Shown here: positions 21,426 to 33,104 of the stretch, in pieces | How positions within the stretch are numbered: the stretch's first letter is position 1 | Layout: each line of letters begins with the position of its first letter | From: Agapanthus africanus | Taxonomy: Eukaryota; Streptophyta; Magnoliopsida; Asparagales; Amaryllidaceae | Length of the DNA stretch: 64,000 bases | Assembly: GCA_030015575.1 (NCBI GenBank) | Contig: CM057337.1 | Span: 374,503,582 to 374,567,581 of the forward strand | Direction of reading: 5' to 3' | Notes under the pieces: model-generated | The model's database searches: none | The model's input: only the letters and a program-made list of their open reading frames with translations | What the model was told of the DNA's origin: nothing | Made by a program: the position numbers and the translations under genes

Positions 21426-22435
21426 ATGCCAGGAGTCATCTATTCTAAAAACCATTAGAATACTGTCAAAGTACCCACATTGGGAAACTACCCAAATCCA
21501 GATCTAAAACCATAGATCTAGAAACCAGAATGTCTGATATTATATCCATATCCTGTCTGGAGAAACAACTGTGTGACGACCACAATACAACCGATCGTAG
21601 TATAGGAATTTTGCTTCCTACTCTGTGTATGTCATCCAAATACCAGGACATCACACCCTACTACCTTCTTAACAGATCCATCCCCTATTCTGATGAAGTC
21701 AAACCCATGACTGTCATATTAAAATTAGATGATCTATCTCCGCTATAACTGCTCAAGTCTATAAATAGACATAAGCTACTTGCCCACTATGCTTCTGCTG
21801 CTCCCACTGACCACAACAACCCTCTGGCAGAATAATATATACGCGCACTTCTAAAACTAGTTTAGAACGACACTATACTTATCCTCCTGCCGGGTTTCAT
21901 AGCCTGGAACAACAGTAGTGTCAAGTCTGGGTAAACAAGATCCTCCCTGTCACCGTCCTTGAGGCTACCGGAGTACCTCTCGGGTGTCTGAGGTTACCCA
22001 CCATATCTGCGGAGTGGCTAATGGAATGTCAAACCTGATTGAATCTATAGGTCCTATTAAATTTTCCGTAATCATTTGCGGTTCTGGAATCACTTCCAGT
22101 TCTACCATACTCCTATTACTGTTTTCTGAAAAAATCCATTTTACTAAAACTGTGGCGAGTCAAGAACAATATCACTATTGATCTTCCAGATGGCAGAAAG
22201 TCAACCCTCGACATAGCCCGGGCCAACCCACAAACTGCCATTATAGAAACATGCCCTGAGTTATCCAGAGTCTGGTTTTAAGCATAAGCCGGACAACTCC
22301 CCGTACCTTAACATCGTTAAGATATGAACCATTCTATATCCAATATAGAAACTTTGGCACTTATTTAATTTGGAACCAGATTCAAATCATGCAGCTGTCT
22401 CCAGTGCATATCAACTTTAATGGAGAGAGGCTAAT
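21426..22435 (-). mobile_element. C-type internal fragment (third copy of the C lineage)
   Basis: It aligns with 33810-34815 of element C and 53328 onward of C' in the same orientation. All three carry the same scrambled, stop-filled relic of RT and integrase; for example the AGTGGGAGCAGC-like word at 21796-21806 (reverse strand) marks the RT region. Its left end is the junction with LTR G and its right end is the insertion point of the TGTCACGACCC repeat. Confidence 0.85.
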
Positions 22436-23433
22436 TGTCACGACCCGAAAGAGCACGTGACTGGCCCTTGAACCATATGAAGTATATAGGACCCCATCTG
22501 ATCCAAGTAAACCAAAAGCCCAGAAATCTAAAACCATTTAAAGAGTAAATAAGGAAAACTGGTTTTAAGAAGTAAAGAAATCATGTTTCGAAAATCAATG
22601 TTTTTAAATAACTAAGCCGAATATGCATTTTAAAAATGTGCAACCTTTCCTGAAAATTTCGGCAGAGTTTCCTTTGTAAAAACTGGCCCCGAACGGGGTA
22701 CAACAAGAATAATATATATGAAATGAAAAAGGCATCCCCAAGCGGGAGCTAGATCTTCGTCAATCGACGGTCACAACCACGCAAGCAATATAATATACAA
22801 CGCCAAATGGCGAGGATCAAAACTCAAAAAGAAACTCAAAACAGCTAGAAAACCATAATACTACAAGCGCGACTCTAAGGTCGAAATAATACATAACTGA
22901 TTTCTATGTCTGAAACAATATACAAGTTTTGGTTGATGGAATTTCTAGATACAATGAATAATACAGGTACAACGGTGGTTCTGATGCAAAAGAACCCACC
23001 TACCAAGCAAGTCACCCGTAATGGAAGCAATGTGCCAGAAAAGCCGCAATGAAACCTGCACGGAAAAACCTGCAAGAACTGTGGCACAACGGGGGTGAGT
23101 TGCCAACTCGTGAATAGAAAATATCTACAAGCAGAGATCGAATGTGTGACCCATCCTAGGTCAATACGATCAGATATACATAACCTCAAAATGAATAAGT
23201 CTGCAGCATGCTAAACTGGCAATGTAATCTCTATACATGAGTGTAGTGCCAAGTGTTCGTGCCCGTGCCTCAGGTAACAGCATATCACAAATGTGAGGTA
23301 TGATCAAGGTAATCAAATCTGCATGTACGTTGATCCCGTCCGCACGTCACCCAATGACAATAACCATTATGCATGTAAATATCATAAGACATATGCATGG
23401 AAAAATATGAGGATATAAACCAAAGCATGGAAC
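22436..23433 (+). mobile_element. Left part of a probable Ty3/gypsy-type LTR, split by element B
   Basis: It begins TGTCACGACCCGAAAGAG, a start I associate with long LTRs of plant gypsy (Tekay-like) elements. It contains GGGGTGAGTTGCCAACTCGTG (split here by naming GGGGTGAGTTGCC then AACTCGTG), also common in such LTRs. It resumes at 43768 after element B, which duplicated GGAAC. No coding sequence. The lineage is uncertain because no internal region is visible. Confidence 0.45.
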
Positions 23434-25475
23434 TGTTAGTGTATATGCCCTAGAGGCCATTACTGTATCATACTAGTCTGTATATTACTTGATGGAAGCT
23501 TGGGATATTCACAGTTGTATATACAATCTTGCTCGAAATGGTAGTATGCTACCTGGTTTGTCTCTACTTCAATATGTGCATGTGTTTCTTTTAGCATATC
23601 GCTTATATACATATTAGTAGAGCCCTTAGGATCTTTGCTTGATTACCAGCGTTGTGATGGCGCTCACACTCGTGGGGGCTGGGTAATCCATAAGCACATC
23701 CTTATACAGGTCCCTAGTCGTTGGACTATCGAGACAGGGCATCGATACTCCGGAGTAGACTAGCATATGCGCTTTTCATCCCAGCATGGGAGACGGTCTG
23801 TCCCACAGCCGTCAGTACGTCGTACTTGAGATAGTATGCGGGTGCTCGTTAGGTTACGAGTACACTGGACAGGACTCGTCGGGGACTGTTGGTTGGTATT
23901 ATACCTATCGTCAGTTATCAGTTCCCAGGTGACATGAGTACAGCTTAGTCCGCTGACTTGACACTGTCACTTCGCCTCGAGTGTGTTCCCACTGTACTTT
24001 GATTACTACCCTACCACGGCTCAAAGGAGTCGTGCAAACAGGTAGTAGTTGGGTGCAGTCCCGAAGCACTTGGAGGCAGTGACGGTTAGACAGGATTCGT
24101 CTCTCCCGGTATTGGGGGTTGACATCACGCTGTGTCTAGGAGAGCCATTACACGAGTAGTCCCTGGCCAGGGCAAGCGAGATATACTGGTAGGTTTCCAG
24201 TGTTATCTCAGGGTGCTCTGGGCTACACTCCGACACGACTTGTACCGCTATTAAGGGACTGACGTTCACCGCCCCCCTAGGCCCGCCATGCGATGTATCA
24301 GACGAACAGACCGGACTGTACGGAGACTGTCACATTCAGGCTCAGTAGGAGTTCAGATGGGGTTCACCTCGTCAGTCTTCTTATCGACATCTACCTGGGG
24401 ACCGTTACGTACAGCTAGTGCCGCTTGCGGTCTGTGGTTAAACCCACTGCCAGCGTAGTGTCGAGTCTTTAGAGTCCCACACAGAGAGCTATTCGCCTTT
24501 AGGCAAAATGAGTAGAGGTCGCATGGTTTTGCGACAGGGTTCGTTCACATCCGCGCACTTGTGCACGTTTGTTGTCCGGACAGCTTATACTAGCGGGCTT
24601 TGGTTTAAGCCGGATCCTAGTATATGATTTGGGATTGGTTTTTCTTATTGTATTTGTATTCCTCGGATCACGAATACGGGTGCGTATGCACAGTTGCTTG
24701 AGACAGAGGGAGAGGACCTTGATTAGGGTTAATGACTATTTTCATTTTATTAACCCTAATGCTTATGTGTGTATTATGGTTAATTGATATTAGTTTAATA
24801 ATTGTGCATGGTTATGGTTGTTGACCATTTGACCTTCTTGACTTATTGACCTTGGTTGACACTTTGACCATCATCATTTCATTTGGAAGATGCTTTTTGA
24901 TCCTTACAATTTGCATTAAAAATGAAATGATAGTGGTCATGTCTTGATTAAGCCATGACAATTATCTTACTAATTATCTAATTAAAATAATACACACATA
25001 TATGTGAGAATGGTTTATTTTATTCTCATTCTATCATTCACTTTCTCTCTCTTGTTCTTCCTCTCCCTCAAGCTCTCCCCTCTCATGTGTTGAGAAACAC
25101 TTGAGCTTGAGAAAAACCTCTTCTTGATAATCTATACTCTCATCTAGGGTTCAAGGATTAGCACTTCTTGCACCCTAGTTACTTCTAGCTTGGAGTTGAA
25201 GCCAAAGGTCGAGGCTTTCAAGTGGATCTTTCTTCGACGTGAGAAGACGACTAAGGTGACCTCCTTCCACCACTCCAAGGAGCAAGGAGTGAAGGACATA
25301 AAGCCCAAGGTATAACCTTTCTAGCACTTAGCCAGTTTCTAGTTAGCTTAAGCTTGTTTTTGTTTAGCAAAGATCCTTCATAGTCTAGTCCATGTTGCCT
25401 AAGTTGATAAAAATTTGATTTTTATTCCGTTTTTCGCCTCCCCGCAAGTACCGGGGTGGGCAACGTGGACTTACA
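23434..25475 (+). repeat. B 5' LTR (2042 bp)
   Basis: It starts TGTTAGTGTATATGCCCTAG and ends GTGGACTTACA before the primer site. It shares blocks such as GACCGGACTGTACGG (24308) and TCTTTAGAGTCC (near 24460) with the A-type LTRs, though most of the sequence differs. Confidence 0.97.
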
Positions 25476-25476
25476 G

Positions 25477-25489
25477 TGGTATCAGAGCC
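25477..25489 (+). other. B primer binding site
   Basis: TGGTATCAGAGCC, one base after the LTR, matches initiator methionine tRNA. Confidence 0.95.
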
Positions 25490-25681
25490 TAACTAAACAT
25501 AAACTAGCTAGGTAGTAGAGTGTATCGAAGTTCGAATCGGAAAAATCGAAAAACCGAGTTTTCAAAACCCTAAGTTTCTGTTAAATTCTTTTCTGTTCAA
25601 AACAAAATAAATCATACTCCAAAAATCATCTCAGGGTTTTGTGAAGAAAGCCACAAAACGATCCAGTGATTCGACCAAAGA

Positions 25682-25727
25682 GCCGCGGCTCCGCGTTAAT
25701 AGCAAGCTATTGCCGCGCAACCGCGGC
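25682..25727 (+). other. B: GC-rich foldback about 200 bases after the primer site
   Basis: GCCGCGG (25682-25688) pairs with CCGCGGC (25721-25727), and AATAGC (25698-25703) with GCTATT (25706-25711) around AA. Same position as in A; inner arms entirely different in sequence. Confidence 0.85.
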
Positions 25728-26843
25728 CGTCTTGGCTCTTCACTGGGTCGAGTTTGGTGCAGTGTATTTCTGGCTTGGTTTTGGGATTTTTAAGATGGTT
25801 TATATGTGCCCAGGTTTTCCAGAATAGAAATTTATTTTTGGGGGCCTATAAATCCGTATTTTTTATCGAACTTCAATACACTTTGACTAAAAGGTTATAT
25901 CTGTGATGTTTATATGTATTGAACGTCGGCTCATCGCTATATGTCGATTAGTCGGGGTTATACATATCTGTGATCTGTGATTAATGATGGTATGTGTATA
26001 TGAATGGATTGGATTGTCGCGGATGAATAGCCGGGGTGGATGTGAGATGAGTGTTGCTTTTTCTTTCATTCATTGTAATATGTAAATTGATGTAATAATA
26101 TTATTTGTATGGCCGCGCAACCGGGTCGGGGTTGTAACTGTCATTGTATAATTCTTTTTACTGTTTTTGCTCCTAGGATAGACCCATGGAGGGGGTGCAC
26201 AAACTACCGGGTATCTCGAAGTGCCGAGTGGCCTACTCACGGTGGTGAGGGAGGTTGCTTCGCTTCGGGTACTTGGCGGGTAGTTTTCCGCACCCGTAGG
26301 GGTCTTGGGTGGGGTATTTGGCTATTCACCGTGACCGTGTAATCCGCTTTTCATTGCAGGCTCAAACGGATTGCGGATTCCTAGTATATCCAATGTATTC
26401 ATCTGTGATCTGTAATGTCTATCATTGCTATATATTTATATATGATAACTATTTAGGCGTTGCTTATGTTTTACAGCCGCGCTAGCCCAGCCCCCACTCT
26501 GTCGTTAGTTAAGTAACCTAACGGGTGATGACGGGGCCCCGTGGCGAATGCGAATGGCATAAGCGTACGTCATATTTTGGTTGTTTTCTGCAATGGTAGG
26601 ATTAAATGATGGGACGCATTAAAAGAACTAATGCAAGAAAATAAACCAAGTAAAAGTCGAATGGAACACTTTGAAAACCACTCGGTTCTTTTCAAAACTA
26701 AACTTTTAAACGCGGAGCTTGAACCACTCCTTTTAAAAGCTATCTCGTTCCATCGATTATATCAAGTTCACTACGTTCACGGTTTCGCCAAAACCATTCG
26801 TAGCCCTCCGTCATTCCACATGAATAGTCAAAAAGTATTCAAG

Positions 26844-27053
26844 CTATGTATTTTGGCCAAAGTCAAGGCATAGTGATTGGTAGCTACTGGGTATTCATGT
26901 GCAGCATAGATAGATGCGTTGGTTTGGGACAGTCGTGCTGCCATTTTGGCCAAAGTTAAGGGTAGGTACGGGTGGGTACAAATTAACCAGGAGAATGACG
27001 GGTAGAATTTGACATGTGACTTATGATATTTTGGCCAAAGTCAAGGTCATAAG
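26844..27053 (+). other. B: three hairpins with common loop CAAA
   Basis: TTTTGGCCAAAGTCAAGG occurs at 26851 and 27029, and with one change at 26944. Outer arms are CTATG/CATAG (first), CTGCC/GGTAG (second) and CTTATGA/TCATAAG (third). Confidence 0.85.
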
Positions 27054-27551
27054 AGCATGGGGCAAAAATCCACATCGGGAGTTTCATAAGTACTGAAACT
27101 TGCTAGCGCTGCATACCATTTGGAGTGTGATAATTCTGGTAGGATTCCTTCGGTTTTATCACACGATGATATTTGGATCCCGATCCTACTGTGAGTATAT
27201 GCTACTCCTCGGGAAAACTCTCACTTAACGATCAATGCTATAAACCTAGTAGGTGTCTAGAAAGGTGTTAGCGGGGCTACGCTCACAGGGAAAAGAGGTT
27301 ACTTAATTAAGGAACTTCGCGAAAGCGTTGGAAAACCTCCCTCGAAGTACCGACACTGGCCTGGCTGAACGGTTAAGCAAGTATTGTACGGTGAGAGTGA
27401 TCCTGACTAATCCTTTCTTTACGGTTTGAGAAAGGATTCGAGAGACAGTGGGAGCCATCCAGTTTAGACAAACTAAAAACCACTCTAAACTTGCAAGAGC
27501 ATCATGCTAAAGTGTTTCTTTTCTCTCTCCTAATTGCAGCGACCATTCAAC

Positions 27552-28394
27552 ATGACCGGACTTAAGTTATTACTAGATAAAAACATATTGACAGGGCTAA
27601 ACTACAAAGATTGGCTCAGGAATGTCAAGATGGCAATCACTTACGATAAGCTGGGGTATGTCCTTACCACCAAAGCTCCCCCTGTCCCAGGTCCCAAAAC
27701 CAGTGTCATAGATAAGGAAATCTACAAGACCTGGGAAATAGATTGCGCGAAGGCCAAATGCCTCGTACTTGCCTCGATGGACAACGAACATCAGAGGAGG
27801 CACGAGAATATGGACCTAGAGTCCATATTTCTTTATACAAAAGAATTGTATGGAGAGTAGTCTCGTATCGCCAGATACGAAGTGTCGAAGAAGTTGTTTT
27901 CGGCAAGGTTGGCCGTTGGATCATCGGTAGCGGAACACGTGCTTAAGATGATTGGCTACATAGAGGAGCTCGCAGAACTTGGGACCACGTTGGAGAATGA
28001 GCTCTATACGGACTTGATTCTCCAGTCCCTTCCTTCCACTTACGCCCAGTTCATCCTGAATTTCAACTTACAGGAAAAAGAAGTTGAACTTTCAGAACTC
28101 CTCAACATGCTGAGGAGTGCAGAGGGCACCCTACAGAAAAGTAGGGAGACATCCACTTTGTTTGTAGGAGAATCTTCCTCTTCTAGATCCAGGGCGAAAG
28201 TCAAGGGTAAGAAGAAGAAAGCCCCCGCCAAACCAAGAGGCGGTGTCAGTAAAGTGGATACGAAGGGAAAAGGAAAAGCAACAAAGGTAGCGGGAAAGCT
28301 GGTGGGGAAGGAAGAATGCTTCTATTGTCACAAAAGTGGTCACTGGAAACAGGATTGCAAGGCTTGGAAGGTCAGAACACAGGATTTGAAGTGA
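27552..28394 (+). pseudogene. B gag (capsid and nucleocapsid), one internal stop
   Basis: The frame opens at ATG 27552 (MTGLKLLLDKNILTGLNYKD). It carries the usual plant copia capsid pattern, including YKDWLRNVKMAI, KTWEIDCAKAKCLVLASM, and LILQSLPSTYAQFILNF. A basic linker (near 28190-28300) precedes a CCHC knuckle, CFYCHKSGHWKQDC (28317-28358; CX2CX4HX4C), which binds RNA. Two in-frame stops break it: TAG at 27858-27860 and TGA at 28392-28394. Both are explicable as single C-to-T changes, typical of methylated cytosine. Gag forms the particle and would package element RNA. Gag and pol are in the same frame, so a polyprotein is the likely original product. Confidence 0.92.
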
Positions 28395-30851
28395 GTTGCG
28401 GCTTCAGCTTCAGGTGTGTATGTTATTGAAAACTGTCTATCAATAAACTCTACATCCTGGGTATTGGATACCGGATCAGGATCTCATATCTGTAATTCTT
28501 TGCAGGCGTTGAGAAAGCGTAGAGTTTTGAAGACAGGTGACATGACCCTCAGAGTTGCAAACGGTGCTGGCATGGATGCTGAGGCCGTGGGGGACTATCA
28601 CCTGGGATTGTCGGATGGACACTTTTTGGTTTTGCGTAGTTGTTATTATGTACCAAATGCAACCTGTAATATCATTTCTGTATCTTTATTGTCTAAAGAC
28701 GGTTATGAATTTGCATTTGTAAGTAATGTAGTGAACATTCACCTTAATCAAGTTTTGATTGGGTCAGGTACATTGAACAACGGTATATACGTGTTAAACC
28801 AACCACAGATTTTCAATGTCCAGAATACACACAAAAGAAAGTCTCCAGAAATTAATAAAACTTTCTTATGGCATTGTAGACTGGGTCACATCAATGAGAG
28901 AAGGTTGACTAAGTTACATACAGAAGGATATTTGGATCCGTTCGAATATCAATCGTATGCAACTTGTCAATCCTGTCTCAAGGGAAAGATGACAAAGACT
29001 CCGTTCACTGGACACGGAGTAAGAGCGAGCGAGCTCTTGGGACTCGTACACAGCGACGTGTGCGGTCCAATGTCTACACATGCACGAAGCGGTTATTCTT
29101 ACTTCATTACTTTTACGGATGACTTTTCAAGGTACAGTTATGTCTTCTTAATGAAACATAAATCCGAGGCTTTTGAAAATTTCCAGGAATATAAGAATGA
29201 AGTAGAAAAACAAACAGGCAAAAGTATCAAGGCACTAAGATCTGATCGAGGTGGTGAATACTTGAGTGCCGAGTTCCTGGGTTACTTAAAAGAGAATGGA
29301 ATTCTCTCTCATCTTACTCCTCCATACACTCCGCAACATAACGGTGTATCGGAGAGACGGAACCGAACCCTATTGGATATGGTACGGTCCATGATGAGTA
29401 ACGCTGAGTTGCCGCGATCGTTTTGCGGATATGCGCTAGAATCAGCTGCATACCTTTTGAACCGAGTTCCAACTAAGACTGTGCCTACTACACCATATCA
29501 GATGTGGTGTGGGAAGAGACCCTATCTTAATCACATTAAGACGTGGGGATGTCCAGCTTTTGTAAAAAAGCAGCATGCGGACAAGCTCGAGGCACGCTCA
29601 GTACAGTGCAAGTTTGTGGGATATCCAAAGAACTCCAAGGGATATTTCTTCTATTGCGAAGAGGAACAAAAGGTGTTTGTTTCTCGCCATGCCCACTTTC
29701 TAGAACACCAGTTCATAGAAAAAGAATTAAGTGGGAGCGCAATAGAACTGGAAGAAATTCCAGAACCACGAGCTATTTCTGAAAGCTTAGTAGAACCAGA
29801 GGGTTCGAAAGATCAGGACATTCCCACGCCGCTCCGCAGAAGTAGTAGGCAGTCTCATCCGCCCGAGAGATACTACGGTTTTCTCATTGACGGGGATAGA
29901 GAGGACTGCATCATAGATTTTGATGAGCCTACTAGCTTCCAGCAAGCCATTCAGAGCGTCGACTCGGTAAAATGGCTGGATGCAATGCGGACCGAAATGG
30001 AGTCCATGAACACCAACAAAGTATGGACGTTGGACATTGCTCCAGATGGGGTAAAACCCGTAGGATGCAAGTGGATCTTCAAAAGGAAGATTGGTGTAGA
30101 TGGACAGGTTGAGACCTATAAAGCTAGACTGGTAGCAAAGGGTTTTCGTCAGCGACCTGGTTTGGACTATGACGAAACCTTTTCTCCAGTAGCTATGCTG
30201 AAATCCATTCGGATCCTTCTTGCCATTGCTGCCTTCCACGATTATGAGATTTGGCAGATGGACGTAAAGACAACTTTTCTAAATGGACATTTAGAGGAGT
30301 GTGTCTATATGGACCAGCCAGAGGGTTTCATTCAGAGTGGGAGCAGCGGAAAGGTGTGCAAGTTGCTTAAGTCCATTTATGGACTAAAACAGGCATCGCG
30401 GAGTTGGAACATCTGTTTTGATGAGACGGTCAAGGAATTTGGCTTTATCAAAAATCCAGATGAACCATGCATCTATTGTAGATTTGTAGCGAGAACTGTA
30501 GTATTCCTCGTTTTATACGTGGATGACATTCTCTTAATAGGAAATGATATTCCTATGCTACAATCTGTCAAGGGGTTCTTGTCACACAGGTTCTCCATGA
30601 AAGACCTGGGTGATGCCTCATACATTCTGGGTATCCGGATCTACCGTGACAGATCCAAGAGGATATTAGGACTTTCGCAATCCAGGTACATCGACACCAT
30701 ATTGAAGAGATTCAGTATGGAAGATTCCAAGCGCGGTAATCTACCGGCTTGTCACGGGATCACCCTCTCCAAAGAGATGTCTCCCAAGACTGATTTGGAG
30801 AGGGATCACATGTCTATTATACCCTACGCTTCTGCAGTAGGCTCTATAATG
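28395..30851 (+). pseudogene. B pol, first part: protease, integrase, reverse transcriptase
   Basis: Same frame as gag and open for more than 2.4 kb. In order: protease active site DTGS (28467-28478); pre-integrase HCRLGHINERRL (near 28875); integrase catalytic residues in HSDVCGP, LRSDRGGEYLS and NGVSERRNR (about 29055-29360); the integrase tail LRRSSRQSHPPERYYGF; RT from PVGCKWIFKRKIG through QMDVKTTFLNGHL and YGLKQASRSWN to the catalytic YVDD (30516-30527), then KDLGDASYILGI. After GSIM element C interrupts; the reading into C that continues to 30929 is chance. All catalytic residues expected for copia PR, IN and RT are present, so these domains were recently functional. Confidence 0.95.
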
Positions 30852-33088
30852 TGTAAGTGCACGGCGGCGCCCCGGCCGTCAATCCGACGGCCAAATGCGG
30901 AAGCGGTGATAAACTTTAATTTTTCTTGAACTGGCAAACCGCCGCGCACTAATACCCGGATCGAACCATTAATTAGTCCTAGCTATCGTCAAGAAAGGGA
31001 AGAGAGATATACCGACAGATCCGAGTCCTCCGGTCTTCTCGTCGTCGTCCCGATCTCCTGCGGAATGTCCCGTCTCCTTCTCGTCGCCGGAAGTACACCA
31101 CATCGCCTACTTCTTTTACGGGCTCCCACCTCAATGCCGAGGCAACTCGGGCACGAAGCCGGCTACTCGACGTGCCCAAGATTCGCTGTAGAATATGTAG
31201 TACTCAAGTCTCACTTTGGGGTTCATGGAGATGCCATTTTAGGTGGAGGGATGATACAAGAACAATGTAGAGGAACTTCGGGGATTTTGGAACATGAAAT
31301 GAGCAAAACCCCACACCACAAAAACTTGGACAGCCCACCCTCATGGTGGCCGGCCATCACTAGAGGAGAGGGAGGGTGAGAATGAGGAGGAGCCACAAAA
31401 ATAATGGGAGCCATCTCATATCATACAAGAGAGAGAGAGAGGAATGGTTATCATAACAAGAGATGATCACTAACCCAAACCCACACTCAACCAACAATCA
31501 TCAACAACCATGATGCTTACAAAGTCAAGCCATCATGAAGCTAGAAGTCAAGGACAATGAGAGACTATCATGATACAACAATAAGCAAAGAACCCCCTCC
31601 ACAAATGCTTATTTGCAACAATGCAAATAAGCCCTCCTCCACCAATCTTCGGCCAATGAACGAAACAATGGAAATCGGCCGAAACGGAAAGCAAACTGGC
31701 AACTCCAGAAAACTGGTCCCGTAATAAATTACAGGAAAAACCCCGATACTGTGCATACACACCCGCATCTGTATTTCGACTGAAATACAAATGCAATGAG
31801 ACAAAATCTACACTGTACTATACTAGGATCCGGCTTAAACCAAAGCCGGCTAGTAATATCCGTTCGATTCTGATCCGTGCAATACCGCACGTATCTGATC
31901 GAACCCTGCCATATATCCATACGGCCTATAGTACAAACTGTCCGATCCGGATCCGTGCAATACCGCACGTATCTGATCAGACCTTGCCATATCTCCATAC
32001 GGCCTCTACAACCTTTCGCCCGAAAGCTGAGTAACTGAATGTGGGGGACTCTAAAGACTCATCAACACCTTGGTTGTGGATTTAACCACTAGCACGTCAA
32101 AGGTATAAGCCAATATGTAACGGGCTACCAGGTATTGACCAAAAGGGACGTCTGTGAGCGAACTCAGCCTGACACCCTACTGAGCCTGTCAGTGACAATA
32201 TCCGTACAGTCCGGTCCGTTCGTCTATGAGCATCGCATGGCGGGCCTAGGGGGTTGGTAAAAGTCAGACCCCTAAAAGCGGTACAAGTCGTGTCGGAGTG
32301 TAGCCCAGAACACCCTGAGATACTACTGGAATACCTACCAGTAAATCTCCTTGCCTCGGCCGAGGGCTTCGTATAATGGCTCTCCTAGACACAGCACGAC
32401 CTCACCCCCAATACCGGGAGAGACGAACCCCTGAAGATACGCTCACTGCCTCCATGTGGCTCGGGACTGTACCCAACTAAAACCTGTTTGCACGACTCCT
32501 TTGAGCCGTGGTAGGGTAGTAATCAAAGTACAGTGGGAACTCACACGAGACAAATGACGATCCCCAGGTCGATGAACTAACCTGCACACATGTCACCAGG
32601 GAACTGCCATCTGACGTCTGGTATATGACCAACTAGCATGTTCCCGGCGAGTCCTGTCCGGTGTACTCATAACCCAATGAGCACCTGTATACATCTTAGG
32701 TGATCCAACTGACACCAGTGGCTTGTGAGACCGGCCACCGCCCCTCGTCGGGGTCTCGACTGTATACACTAGTCTACTCTGGAGTATCGATGCCCTGTCT
32801 CGAAACTCACACGACTAGGGACCAATTAAGGATTTGCTTATAGACTACCAGCTCCCACTTATATGATCGCCCTCATACTGCTGGTGGTCAAGCAAGAATC
32901 CTAGGGGCTCTACCAACGTGTAATAGCGACCTGTAAGGTCACCTCAAACAGTACACGATGATAAAGATGAACCAGATAGCATACTATCATCTCGAGTAAG
33001 ACTGTCCTACCGGGATAGGTCCTCCCTCAATCATTGCAATCACGTACCTGTGATCCAATAATTGACTCTGAGGGCACTATCTCCAACA
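30852..33088 (-). repeat. C 3' LTR (2237 bp)
   Basis: On the minus strand it starts TGTTGGAGATAGTGCCCTCA (33088) and ends GTGCACTTACA (30852). Close to its end is the inverted repeat GGCCGTC-AATCC-GACGGCC (30873-30891). It carries the GACCGGACTGTACGG-like block (minus strand, near 32200-32215) seen in the A and B LTRs. Confidence 0.97.
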
Positions 33089-33104
33089 ATCTCCCACTTG
33101 CACT
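33089..33104 (-). other. C polypurine tract
   Basis: Minus strand AGTGCAAGTGGGAGAT next to the 3' LTR, identical to that of A and B, consistent with use of a shared replication machinery. Confidence 0.9.

Larger units (their letters stand above)
25476..27551 (+). other. B structured leader (2.1 kb)
   Basis: Non-coding. It holds the same series of inverted repeats as A in the same order but with other sequence: the GC foldback at 25682-25727, AATCCGC/GCGGATT at 26341-26379, three hairpins at 26844-27053 and AGTTTCA/TGAAACT at about 27080-27100. A block of about 35 bases at 27335-27369 is nearly identical to A, E and F. A CTCTCTCC..GCAG pyrimidine-AG site (27539) precedes the gag ATG by 12 bases. 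Confidence 0.8.

Noticed and set aside
28416-30929. Single pol protein ending at 30929
   Set aside because: Codons after 30851 read into the C LTR; the true continuation is at 41062.
31065-31379. 104-codon open frame repeated at 39034-39348
   Set aside because: Inside the two C LTRs, so duplicated with them; no domain, and C' breaks the frame.
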